Source: an uncultured Rhodospirillales bacterium
GTDB taxonomy: Bacteria; Pseudomonadota; Alphaproteobacteria; Acetobacterales; Acetobacteraceae
Reading direction: 5' to 3'
Length of the DNA: 64,000 nt
Assembly: GCA_903823665.1 (NCBI GenBank)
Contig: CAIJTR010000044.1
Span: 1-64,000 of the forward strand
Under the pieces are notes generated by a model, which was given only the letters and a program-made list of their open reading frames with translations, ran no database searches and had not been told where the DNA came from. This document shows, piece after piece, positions 45,277 through 53,470 of this stretch. Numbering within the stretch: the first letter of the stretch is position 1; each line of letters starts with the position of its first letter. The position numbers and the translations under genes are program-made.

Positions 45277-47316
45277 TTAAACCGCGAGCCGTTTTTTGAC
45301 CGCGGCGGTGATGGCGTCGGCGGTTATGCCGAATTCCTTGTAGAGTTCCTCAAACGGAGCCGATGCCCCGAAGCTGCTCATGCCGATGAAGATGCCGTCT
45401 TGCCCGATCCAGCGATCCCAGCCGAGTTGTACGCCAGCCTCCACACCCACCCGCAGCACTCCGCCAAGCACGGAGGCGCGATAGGGTTCATCCTGCATTG
45501 CAAACAATTCCCAGCAGGGCAGCGATACCACGGCGACCGCGATGCCATCCACTGCCAGCTGCTCACGGGCCGCCATGGCGATGGCAACCTCGCTGCCGGT
45601 GGCGATCAGCGTCGCCTGCCGGGCACCCTCGGCCTCCGCCATCACATAACCACCGCGTGCGGTGCGGTTCTCACCGGTATCCGTCCGCAGGCATGGCAGC
45701 GCTTGGCGAGACAATGCAATCAGGCTCGGCCCATCAGCGCGACGAATGGCGAGTTCCCACGTCTCTGCCGTCTCCATCGCATCCGCCGGGCGGAACATGA
45801 ACACACCCGGCATAGCGCGCAGGCTCGCCAGATGCTCGACCGGCTGATGCGTCGGGCCATCTTCGCCAAGGCCGATGCTGTCATGCGTCAGCACATGGAT
45901 CACCCGCAGCCGCATCAGCGCCGCCAGACGAATGGCCGGGCGCATGTAATCGGTGAACACAAAGAACGTGCCCGAATACGGGATCACGCCGCCATGCAAA
46001 GCGAGGCCGTTCATCGCCGCCGCCATGCCATGCTCACGAATGCCGTAGTGGATATAGCGCCCGGTGAAATTGCCCGGCGTCACATAGCCCATGCCTTTTA
46101 CGAATGTTAGGTTAGAGCCGGTGAGATCCGCCGAGCCGCCAATCAGCTCCGGCACCGCGGGTATCAGCGCATCGAGCGCCTTCTGACTGGCCTGACGCGA
46201 CGCAATCTTCGGCTTGGTTTCAGCAATATCGGCGCGCAGGGCAGCCACCGCCTCGTGGAAATTCTCCGGCAGCTTGCCCGCCATCACGCGCTCGAACTCG
46301 GCGCGCATCGGGTGATGTGCCAGGCGCTTCAGCCACGCCCGCCGCGCCGTGGCACCGCGCGCACCGGCCGCGTGCCACATTTCCAGCAGGCCCTCCGGCA
46401 CCTCGAACGGCCCTTCGTTCCAGCCCAAGGCCGCCTTCGCCGCCTGCGCCTCCGCCGCCCCCAGCGGAGCACCATGCGAAGCCGCCGTGCCAGCCTTGGT
46501 GGGCGCCGAGAACCCAATAATCGTCTTGCACGCAATCAACGTCGGACGACTGGACCGCATCGCCGAGGACAGTGCCGCCGCCAACTCCGCCGGATCATGC
46601 CCGTCCACCCGCTTGGTGGCCCAGCCGGACGCTGCGAACCGCTTCAGCTGATCATCGGATGTCGAAAGCCCCGTCGAGCCATCGATGCTGATCGAATTGT
46701 CATCCCACAGCACGCACAGCTTGTTCAGCTTGAGATGACCGGCCAGCGAAATCGCCTCCTGGCTCACGCCCTCCATCAAATCGCCGTCGCCACACGTCAC
46801 CCACGTCCGGTGATCGACCAGCGACTTGCCGAAGCGTGCCGCCATCAGGCGCTCAGCAATCGCCATGCCCACAGAAGTAGCCAGCCCCTGACCAAGCGGC
46901 CCTGTGGTCGTCTCAATCGCCGGATGCTCGCCATATTCCGGATGACCGGCGGCGGGCGAGTGCAACTGACGGAAATTCTTGATCTGCTCGATCCCCATGC
47001 CCTCATGGCCGGTCAGATAGAGCAGTGCGTACAGCAACATCGAGCCATGCCCGCCGGACAGCACAAACCTGTCCCGGTCCGGCCAGCGCGGATCGGCGGC
47101 ATCGAACTTGTGGGCGCGAGTCCACAGCGCCGTCGCCACATCGGCCATGCCCATCGGCATGCCGGGATGGCCTGAATTCGCCTTCTGCACGGCATCAATT
47201 GCCAACGCGCGAATGGCATCTGCCATACGCCGCTCGGTGGTCATGGGGCGTGTAAGAATCTCTGCCTGCACCGCCAGCGCCGGGTTGTCCCCGGAGATAT
47301 CTGCAACCGACGCCAT
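45277..47316 (-). CDS. tkt: Transketolase
   Basis: Thiamine-diphosphate enzyme that moves two-carbon units in the pentose-phosphate or Calvin cycle. The 679 residues cover the TPP domain (SGHPGMPMGMADVATALW, GDGDLMEGVSQEA), the pyrimidine-binding domain (DSIGLGEDGPTHQPVEH) and the C-terminal domain. ATG 47316 has GGAGG five bases upstream; the longer frame overlaps the intergenic region. It is the first gene of tkt-gap-pgk. The lack of cbb genes nearby means a Calvin role cannot be claimed. Confidence 0.96.
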   Translation of the reverse strand: MASVADISGDNPALAVQAEILTRPMTTERRMADAIRALAIDAVQKANSGHPGMPMGMADVATALWTRAHKFDAADPRWPDRDRFVLSGGHGSMLLYALLYLTGHEGMGIEQIKNFRQLHSPAAGHPEYGEHPAIETTTGPLGQGLATSVGMAIAERLMAARFGKSLVDHRTWVTCGDGDLMEGVSQEAISLAGHLKLNKLCVLWDDNSISIDGSTGLSTSDDQLKRFAASGWATKRVDGHDPAELAAALSSAMRSSRPTLIACKTIIGFSAPTKAGTAASHGAPLGAAEAQAAKAALGWNEGPFEVPEGLLEMWHAAGARGATARRAWLKRLAHHPMRAEFERVMAGKLPENFHEAVAALRADIAETKPKIASRQASQKALDALIPAVPELIGGSADLTGSNLTFVKGMGYVTPGNFTGRYIHYGIREHGMAAAMNGLALHGGVIPYSGTFFVFTDYMRPAIRLAALMRLRVIHVLTHDSIGLGEDGPTHQPVEHLASLRAMPGVFMFRPADAMETAETWELAIRRADGPSLIALSRQALPCLRTDTGENRTARGGYVMAEAEGARQATLIATGSEVAIAMAAREQLAVDGIAVAVVSLPCWELFAMQDEPYRASVLGGVLRVGVEAGVQLGWDRWIGQDGIFIGMSSFGASAPFEELYKEFGITADAITAAVKKRLAV

Positions 47317-47457
47317 CGCTGCCTCCTTTGATTGACGCCCCCATAAAAGCAGCCTGCCCTCGCGGCAAGCCCTGCTTTGGGTGCGTAAGCATGCAGCCCT
47401 GGCCGAACAGGCCTCGCCGTGCCACATGGCAGAGACCACAAATAAGAGATTTTGCCT

Positions 47458-48216
47458 ATGTCCGCCCAAATGGTCTTTGATGCCCTACGCCTGCTGACAC
47501 CGATGGACGTGCCCGGCATCGGCAAGCGGCGCATCGGCGGCCAGGGCGATGGAGCCTACGTGTTGCTCGACCGGCTCGACCCATCGCAGGTCATCATGAG
47601 CTTCGGCATCGGCTGGACCGTCGAGTTCGATCTCGAAATGGCGAAGGCCGGCCACCGCATCATCATGTTCGACCACACCATCGGCGCATTGCCCGCCGAG
47701 CACCCGAACTTCACTTGGCACTGCGCGGGCCTCGCCGGCGTCTCCGATCCAGCGGCCTCGCTGTTCACCCTCCAGGAACAGATGGCCAAACTGCCCGAGG
47801 GCACGGTCGATCCTATCCTGAAAATGGACATCGAAGGCTTCGAATGGGCGGTGCTCGGCACCACGCCGCGCGAAACCCTGGCCCGCTTCGCCCAGATCAC
47901 CCTGGAATTCCACAATTTGCTCGACCTCGATCAGCCGGTGGTCAACGCCCGCGCCCAACTCGCGCTGCGCGCCCTGCTGCAGGATTTCGCCCTCGTCCAC
48001 GTCCACGGCAACAATTTCGGCACAATCGGCAGCGTCGGCGGCTTTGCCAGCGTCGAAACCCTCGAAGCCACCTACGTCAGGCGAGACCTCTTTCCAACCG
48101 TCCCCTCAAAAACCCTCTACCCTACGCCGTACGACACGCCGAATTTTGACGAGAAGGAGGAATACAAACTCTGGTTCTTCCCTTATCTCCCGGGCAGCGA
48201 GAACCTTACACTCTAG
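47458..48216 (+). CDS. FkbM-family methyltransferase
   Basis: A 252-residue SAM-dependent methyltransferase-like protein. FkbM hallmarks are the early GGQGDGAYVLLDRL, the SAM-side segments HRIIMFDHTIGA, and LKMDIEGFEWAVLGTTP, the K-x-D-x-E-G-x-E motif. Such proteins O-methylate sugars or other small molecules, often in surface glycan biosynthesis. ATG 47458 is preferred over the in-frame TTG 47452. It is divergent from tkt, with about 140 bases between, which should contain both promoters. Confidence 0.85.
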   Translation: MSAQMVFDALRLLTPMDVPGIGKRRIGGQGDGAYVLLDRLDPSQVIMSFGIGWTVEFDLEMAKAGHRIIMFDHTIGALPAEHPNFTWHCAGLAGVSDPAASLFTLQEQMAKLPEGTVDPILKMDIEGFEWAVLGTTPRETLARFAQITLEFHNLLDLDQPVVNARAQLALRALLQDFALVHVHGNNFGTIGSVGGFASVETLEATYVRRDLFPTVPSKTLYPTPYDTPNFDEKEEYKLWFFPYLPGSENLTL

Positions 48217-48236
48217 ACGCACCAGAGGCATTTCAT

Positions 48237-48602
48237 TTGCTCGGGAAGCAGGCCGTTGAGTTACGGCGGCTCTCTGATGCATTACACGGCGATTTTTCCC
48301 GCAAAGGGCCGTATCAAAAGCAAGTCGTTAAGTTGAAGAAACGTACTAATAGACTGATTTATGACCTAAGGGATGCTATTGATACTGGCACGAAAGCAGA
48401 GGCACCTCCTGCAAGCGGAAAAAAGAAAGAAGCAAAGACAACCGCATCTGAGGCTACAAAACACACGAAGGCTCTGTCGGATCTTATTCATATCAAAAAT
48501 GTCTCGCCCGGTCTCGAACCTGTTAGCCAGATAGTGGCGTTCCATGCGCTGATGAAGTCAGCGCAGGTGGCATATAAAAGGTGGAAAGCAAGTCAGCCAT
48601 GA
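48237..48602 (+). CDS. Lysine-rich hypothetical protein of lower GC, 121 aa
   Basis: Unrecognised. The frame opens with TTG 48237, with GAGG about eight bases upstream, 20 bases after the methyltransferase gene. It is helical and basic (KKRTNRLIYDLRDAID) with a Lys/Ala/Ser-rich middle (KKKEAKTTASEATKHTK) that looks disordered. The base composition is clearly lower in GC than the flanking genes, suggesting recent acquisition. The low background chance of an open frame in this composition makes it less secure than its neighbours. Confidence 0.55.
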   Translation: MLGKQAVELRRLSDALHGDFSRKGPYQKQVVKLKKRTNRLIYDLRDAIDTGTKAEAPPASGKKKEAKTTASEATKHTKALSDLIHIKNVSPGLEPVSQIVAFHALMKSAQVAYKRWKASQP

Positions 48603-48753
48603 GCGCCGTAGTCGAGCGTCACCTCATTCTGATGGCGGAGGTGGGCGGCGCTCAGGCGCGATGCACCCTACGGATTTGATGTCTGGCTGGATATTTTGAC
48701 CGTTCTAATAGGCCGCCACAGTCATTCCGAGGTGAATTTCCTGAACCCTGCAA

Positions 48754-49632
48754 TCAGGCCCGAACACGTGCGTCGAGGCGGTCCCGGATGGCCCGAAGAC
48801 GCGCACCCTGCGTGATTCGTGGCGCGCACGGCATCATCAGCAAATCATGGGCGGGTGTGCCGGCCCAGTTGTCAAACTTGTTGAAATCGTCGTCAGGCAA
48901 ATAGCTTTCCACAGGCAAGTTCTCGGCGAGGATCACGTCGTGGTGGTCCAACATCACGTGGTAATAATCAACGTCGCCCATTGAAACGCTTGTGATGGTG
49001 TCGCCGTTGACCAGATTTTGTGCTGGCACCAGCACGCCATCAACGAACACCGCGTGTTCGGGGCTGAGGAACAGATCACGCGATGGCCGACCTGCGCCGA
49101 AGCTGTCGGCAAGAATGCGCACCGGCTGCAGCTGTACATCAGCGCTTGTGACCCGGAAATGTCCAATCCATGTTATCGTGGAGACCAAGCCGCGCTCCGT
49201 GACCACACGGTCCCCGGTCTTCAAGTCTTCGACGACCACTTCCCCAAGCTCTGTCAAAATTTGGGTGCCGGCGGCGAAACATGGAAACGTAGTAGCCGCA
49301 ACAGGTGTCACAGATTTCGCTACGCTCGAAAACTCGTTGCCGGTGTTTGATCCTAAAAAATATACTCCATTGACTGAAATGATGGGCGATTCTAAATAGT
49401 AAAGTCCTGTATAAGATCCGGATAAATTTGTATTAAAGCCAGTTATAGTAACTGTATTGCCTGTATTCAGGGATGCTCCTGAGAATGAAAATGCTACTGG
49501 GGTCACAGGAACTACAAACTGGAACTGGCCGTTAGATAAGGTTGTTACCTCAAAAGAAGACGACGTTTGGCCAGCAACAGGGATTGAATTCAATTGAAAC
49601 AAATAAGAATAGCTTGTTGTGGTTCCAGACAT
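48754..49632 (-). CDS. Hint (hedgehog/intein) domain protein with short N-terminal beta-rich segment
   Basis: A 292-residue protein. Residues 1-115 are Ser/Thr/Asn/Gly-rich and beta-like, encoded by lower-GC DNA. A Hint_2-type domain runs from Cys118 (PCFAAGTQILTELGEVVVEDL) through GDRVVTERG, LQPVRI, LSPEHAVFVDGVLVPAQNL and YYHVMLDHHDVILAENLPVESY. In the wider family such domains self-cleave after a Cys-initiated acyl shift; in these bacterial proteins the function is unproven. No signal peptide is evident. The C-terminus is Arg-rich (RLRAIRDRLDARVRA). Confidence 0.85.
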   Translation of the reverse strand: MSGTTTSYSYLFQLNSIPVAGQTSSSFEVTTLSNGQFQFVVPVTPVAFSFSGASLNTGNTVTITGFNTNLSGSYTGLYYLESPIISVNGVYFLGSNTGNEFSSVAKSVTPVAATTFPCFAAGTQILTELGEVVVEDLKTGDRVVTERGLVSTITWIGHFRVTSADVQLQPVRILADSFGAGRPSRDLFLSPEHAVFVDGVLVPAQNLVNGDTITSVSMGDVDYYHVMLDHHDVILAENLPVESYLPDDDFNKFDNWAGTPAHDLLMMPCAPRITQGARLRAIRDRLDARVRA

Positions 49633-50143
49633 TGATATGCCCCAAATATATATTGGTCAGGTCGTGGCTTGATTTACATGTATCACCGGATGAACGGAGT
49701 CATTAAATCTTACTTCCTTAATGCGCCATTTCGGCGCGTTAAAGCAACAAAATTTTAGAGATGACGGAGCATGGTGCTGGGGTCATTTCGATTGGTGAAG
49801 CCGGAATGCGACCTGCGTTGCAGCCGTTGGGGATCGGCGGTTAGATGGGGGGAAGGCGGCCGGTTTTTGTGGGCTGTTGCACATCAAAGGATGCAGGGAT
49901 GGATGCGCTGGTTGAGGCTCGGGCGGAGGGTTCGCAGGCGGTCCGGCATTGTAATGCGAGGCGATCATGAATCAAGGAGGGTGCAGTTCGCTTTGGAACA
50001 GCCCCTCACGCCCAGTCACACCCGGCATGAGTATTTTCCGGCGCTCGACAATCCCGGAACGATACGTTTGTTTCATGTCGTCAGCGCGGATTGCGGTCGC
50101 GCAAGCCACGCAGCCAGTGCACAAATTGGGTGAGGAGGCGGCC
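49633..50143. other. Intergenic stretch without a convincing gene
   Basis: About 510 bases between the Hint gene and the next small gene. The left third (to about 49760) is A+T-rich and probably holds the Hint gene promoter; it includes a short GCGCC-ATTTC-GGCGC hairpin. The remainder is G-rich with overlapping short frames on both strands, none with both a ribosome-binding site and a plausible protein. Confidence 0.5.
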
Positions 50144-50446
50144 GTGGCGCATATCGATCCATTTAAATATTGGACCGAAGCAGACCGCTGCCATGCAATC
50201 AGCCAGTCTTCAGCAGACGCGCAGCAATGGATCGAGTTCTCTCGGGCATGGGAAAAGCTAGCTGAAATCAGCGGAGCGCTTGAGGTCAGAAAACGGGTTG
50301 AGGAAGCCCACACCAACGACGACTCTTTGAAACTCAATGGCCATGGCACGTGTGTAAACCCCAGCAGATCGCTCCTGCAGGCTGGGGCGTTCTGCCCCTG
50401 GAGAGCACCAGGCTTCCTGTGCGACCCGATCGCCTGTAATAAATGA
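50144..50446 (+). CDS. Small hypothetical helical protein, 100 aa
   Basis: The GTG at 50144 follows GAGGAGG by five bases, which is the best evidence for translation. The first 50 residues are helical (DPFKYWTEADRCHAISQSSA, then FSRAWEKLAEISGALEVRKR). They resemble the many short alphaproteobacterial proteins with a D-P-x-x-W...A-x-x-W-x-x-L-A pattern and unknown role. The C-terminal 40 residues look like random read-through with several Cys and Pro. The frame is open further upstream, but those starts lack support. Confidence 0.5.
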   Translation: MAHIDPFKYWTEADRCHAISQSSADAQQWIEFSRAWEKLAEISGALEVRKRVEEAHTNDDSLKLNGHGTCVNPSRSLLQAGAFCPWRAPGFLCDPIACNK

Positions 50447-50534
50447 CAATGCGCCCGCAGGGGCAGAGGCTCAAACCGAGTGGGCCGGTTCGTCGCCATT
50501 TACCAGCGCCGCGGCACCATGCTTGACTGCTGGC

Positions 50535-51461
50535 ATGACCCACCCCCCCTACCCACGTGACATGGTTGGCTACGGCCGCAACCCGCCTGATCCGAAATGG
50601 CCGGGCCGGGCGCTGATCGCGTTGAGCCTCGTGCTGAACTACGAGGAAGGCGGCGAAAGCTCGGTTCTGCATGGTGATCCAGAGTCGGTCTCGTTCCTCA
50701 CTGAACACATCACCACCGCGGTTCCGCACCGCGCTCCCACCGCCGAATCGCTGTGGGAATACGGCTCCCGCGTCGGCTTCTGGCGACTGTGGCGGCTGCT
50801 CTCGCAACGAAATCTGCCGGTCACCGCATTCGCCGTCACCATGGCGATGCAACGCAATCCCGAGGCCGTCGCAGCGATGATCGAGGCGGGCTGGGAGATC
50901 GCCACCCACGGCATGCGCTGGAACATCAAACCGCCCGAGAGCGAGGAGGGGGAAAGGGCAGAGATTGCAGCCACCCTGGCCCTGCATGAACAGATCACCG
51001 GGCAAAAGGCGCTAGGCTGGTATAACCGCAGCACCGCGCGCACCTACCGCTTGCTATCCGAGCATGGCGGCCTGCTCTACTTCGCCGACAACTACGCCGA
51101 CGACCTGCCGTTCTGGGCGGATGTCGCCGGAAAGCCCGAGTTGTTCGTGCCCTACACACTCGAAGCCAACGACATGCGCTTCACCGTCTCGAACAATTTC
51201 CCAAGCTCAGACGAGTTCTTCGCCTACCTGCGCGACACGTTTGACGTTCTGTATCAAGACGGTCTCGAAGGCCGCCCGCGCATGATGAGCGTCGGCTTGC
51301 ACGGCAGACTTGCAGGCCGGCCCGGCCGTACCGCAGGCCTCATCCGCTTCCTCGACCACGTAGCCCAACGCGACCGCGTCTGGGTCGCCACAAGAGCCAA
51401 CATCGCCCGGCATTGGCGCGCGCACTTCCCACCGGGTGATAACCTCGTTCAGAAGTGGTAA
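50535..51461 (+). CDS. Polysaccharide deacetylase-family protein (PuuE/allantoinase-like)
   Basis: A 308-residue NodB-fold hydrolase. The start (MTHPPYPRDMVGYGRNPPDPKWPGRALIAL) and SLVLNYEEGGE are characteristic of the PuuE-type group that includes cofactor-light allantoinases. Further blocks are EYGSRVGFWRLWRLL, GWEIATHGMRW with the metal-site His, and MSVGLHGRLAGRPGR. The group acts on allantoin or on related amides and N-acetyl groups. With no ureide-pathway neighbours, the substrate stays open. ATG 50535 fits the family start. Confidence 0.87.
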   Translation: MTHPPYPRDMVGYGRNPPDPKWPGRALIALSLVLNYEEGGESSVLHGDPESVSFLTEHITTAVPHRAPTAESLWEYGSRVGFWRLWRLLSQRNLPVTAFAVTMAMQRNPEAVAAMIEAGWEIATHGMRWNIKPPESEEGERAEIAATLALHEQITGQKALGWYNRSTARTYRLLSEHGGLLYFADNYADDLPFWADVAGKPELFVPYTLEANDMRFTVSNNFPSSDEFFAYLRDTFDVLYQDGLEGRPRMMSVGLHGRLAGRPGRTAGLIRFLDHVAQRDRVWVATRANIARHWRAHFPPGDNLVQKW

Positions 51462-51518
51462 GCTCCGTGGGGTTCAGTGCGCTTTGGCACGGCACCCTAC
51501 GGCACTCCACGGCGCGCC

Positions 51519-51950
51519 TTACGATGGTGGAACAGCCGTCTCTGATTTCATCGTATCCACCTTCAACCCGCCAAGATTATTCGCGGCGATGGTAAATTCC
51601 TTCTTCGGCGTGTCAGGGGACACTTTCTTGAGTTTATCAGCAAGCTTATCGGCATCATTGAAATAAGACTTCACACCAATAAAAAAGTTATCTACATCAG
51701 ATTGGAGTGTTGCCTCTTTTTTCTTTTGCTCTGCCTGGGCTTTTTCGATCTCGATTCGGGCTTTTTTGACGTCATTGATCTTCGTTCCCAGGGCTTTTTG
51801 CTTGTCGATCCAGCTTTTCATCTCTTTCACCGAATCCCCCAGATCATTGATGAGAGTCGCTTTGTTTTTATCCTTCATCAAGTCTTTGTTCTGGCTTAGT
51901 TTTTGAGAAACAGTGGTGAGGTTTGAGTACCATCCTTCAAGATAAGCCAA
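51519..51950 (-). CDS. Lysine-rich coiled-coil hypothetical protein, 143 aa
   Basis: Unrecognised. It starts at TTG 51950 with GGGAG six bases upstream. The sequence is almost wholly helical: LTTVSQKLSQNKDLMKDKNK, then a coiled coil around KKARIEIEKAQAEQKKKEAT, then VKSYFNDADKLADKLKKVS. No cysteine, signal peptide or membrane segment is present. It is lower in GC than its surroundings, like the gene at 48237. The helical hairpin layout is reminiscent of secreted or structural helical-bundle proteins, but no family can be named. Confidence 0.68.
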   Translation of the reverse strand: MAYLEGWYSNLTTVSQKLSQNKDLMKDKNKATLINDLGDSVKEMKSWIDKQKALGTKINDVKKARIEIEKAQAEQKKKEATLQSDVDNFFIGVKSYFNDADKLADKLKKVSPDTPKKEFTIAANNLGGLKVDTMKSETAVPPS

Positions 51951-52111
51951 AATAATCTCCCTCGGTTACAACGGGAAAAATAGTGATTCTGCCAGTCGTT
52001 ACGCAGAGCCATAAAAATGCAACACGTCTTCTATGTTTCCTGTCAAGGGCAGCTTCGTGCGGACGGTAAGATGGTGGGTAACGCCGTGCGGCTAGCCGAC
52101 CGCAGGAGGTC

Positions 52112-52171
52112 ATGACCAATCTTGCCGAAACTCGCACATCCTGCGACTTTATGGCATGGCACACGCACTGA
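52112..52171 (+). CDS. 19-residue mini-ORF overlapping the class II aldolase start (TGATG)
   Basis: AGGAGG at 52104-52109 is followed by ATG 52112, encoding MTNLAETRTSCDFMAWHTH and ending in TGA 52169-52171. The final A is the first base of the aldolase ATG at 52171. This is the strongest ribosome-binding site in the region, and it drives this short frame rather than the aldolase. A leader peptide that couples translation, or a regulatory uORF, is the likely reading; expression is not shown. Confidence 0.45.
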   Translation: MTNLAETRTSCDFMAWHTH

Positions 52172-52941
52172 TGGGCTCCGCCCCCGCAATCCACTCCCTC
52201 AAGACTCTCGACAGCGCCGTGGTCGAGCAGGCTCGTATCGACCTCGCCGCCTGCTTCCGGATGGCGCACAAGCTTGGGCTGCATGAGGGCATCTGCAATC
52301 ATTTCTCCGCCATGGTGCCGGGCAGCAACGAGCTGTTCCTCGTCAACCCCTACGGCTGGGCCTTCGCCGAAATCACCGCCTCCCGCCTGCTGATCTGTGA
52401 CTTTGGCGGCAACGTCGTCGCCGGTTCAGGCGTGCCGGAAGCCACCGCCTTCTTCATCCACGCCCGCGTGCACCTGAACAAGCCGCGCGCCCGCGTCGCC
52501 CTGCACACCCACATGCCGAACGCCACGGCACTCGCCATGCTTGAAGGCCCGCCGCTGGTCTGGGCCGGTCAGACGTCGTTGAAATTCCACGGCCGGCTGA
52601 TCGTAGACGACCATTACAACGGTCTCGCCCTCGACAATGACGAGGGTGATCGCATCGCAGCCTCCCTCGGTGATGCCGACATCGTCTTCATGCGCAATCA
52701 CGGCGTGATGGTCGTCGGCCCCGACATCGCCACCGCCTGGGACGATCTTTACTACCTCGAACGCGCTGCCGAGGTGCAGCGTCTCGCCATGTCCACCGGC
52801 CGGCCGCTTAAGGAGGTAGCCCCTGACGTGATCGCCCACACCGCTGCCCAGATGCGTCAGACCGACGGGGAAAGTGCGCGCCTGCATATGGCCAGCATCC
52901 ACCGCATTTTGGAACGAGAGCAGCCGGATTATCGTTCGTGA
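52171..52941 (+). CDS. Class II aldolase/adducin-family protein
   Basis: A 256-residue zinc-type aldolase-fold protein. The metal-ligand pair HTH is in VALHTHMPNATALAML, a later His in FMRNHGVMVVGP, and the catalytic-region Glu in SGVPEATAFFIHARVH. It resembles the subgroup near fuculose-phosphate aldolase and ribulose-5-phosphate epimerase, many of which have unknown substrates. Start 52171 overlaps the mini-ORF stop; ATG 52156 would add five residues but has no ribosome-binding site. The stop overlaps the next gene as GTGA. Confidence 0.88.
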   Translation: MGSAPAIHSLKTLDSAVVEQARIDLAACFRMAHKLGLHEGICNHFSAMVPGSNELFLVNPYGWAFAEITASRLLICDFGGNVVAGSGVPEATAFFIHARVHLNKPRARVALHTHMPNATALAMLEGPPLVWAGQTSLKFHGRLIVDDHYNGLALDNDEGDRIAASLGDADIVFMRNHGVMVVGPDIATAWDDLYYLERAAEVQRLAMSTGRPLKEVAPDVIAHTAAQMRQTDGESARLHMASIHRILEREQPDYRS

Positions 52942-53360
52942 AACGAGCCCTACTGCTCGCCTTGATGCTCCCGGGCTGTGCCCCCAGCACCGGCTATCCA
53001 TACATCTCCCTCATTGATCAGCGAACCTTCCGCGGCACTCCGGTCGCGCCGGCAAGTGCCGACGTGAAGCCGCTGCCCGCACTCCCACTTGCCGTCATCC
53101 GGTTCGATCAGCCTGACGACATGATCCAAACCCAGCTTGCAACAGCCGTCGTTGCCGCTGAATCGCGCAAGCCGGATGTAGAGTTCAACGTCATGGCCGC
53201 CGTGGCACAGGGGCAAGCACCTAATGAGCGCGCCACCGGCGACGCGGCTCAAGTTGCGCGCATGCTCGCCCTCGATAGCGTTGATCCCGAGCGTATCCAT
53301 GTTGGGATCATCGAGGACGCCGGAACCCCCGCCCGCGAAGTGCGCGTCTACGTTCGCTAA
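52938..53360 (+). CDS. Small predicted lipoprotein, 140 aa
   Basis: A GTG start overlaps the aldolase stop. The N-terminus is a lipoprotein signal with lipobox LPGC (lipidated Cys14; KRALLLALMLPGC). The mature part has no family I recognise. It has alternating hydrophobic strands (LPLAVIRFDQPDD, REVRVYVR) and an acidic helical middle. The overlap suggests cotranscription with the aldolase gene, but a functional link is not evident. Confidence 0.78.
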   Translation: MKRALLLALMLPGCAPSTGYPYISLIDQRTFRGTPVAPASADVKPLPALPLAVIRFDQPDDMIQTQLATAVVAAESRKPDVEFNVMAAVAQGQAPNERATGDAAQVARMLALDSVDPERIHVGIIEDAGTPAREVRVYVR

Positions 53361-53470
53361 TCAGCTTCCTTTGGTGGCACTCATTTAAGTGCCGGTGAAC
53401 CAGGGGAGGGAAGCGCAGATATTCGCGTTCATTAACTAACCGGAACGAATATGGCGTAAGTTCACTCCGG

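Noticed and set aside
49771-50499. Several overlapping frames of 60-175 codons on both strands
   Set aside because: None has a ribosome-binding site plus plausible composition, apart from the GTG-started frame at 50144, which was kept with modest confidence.
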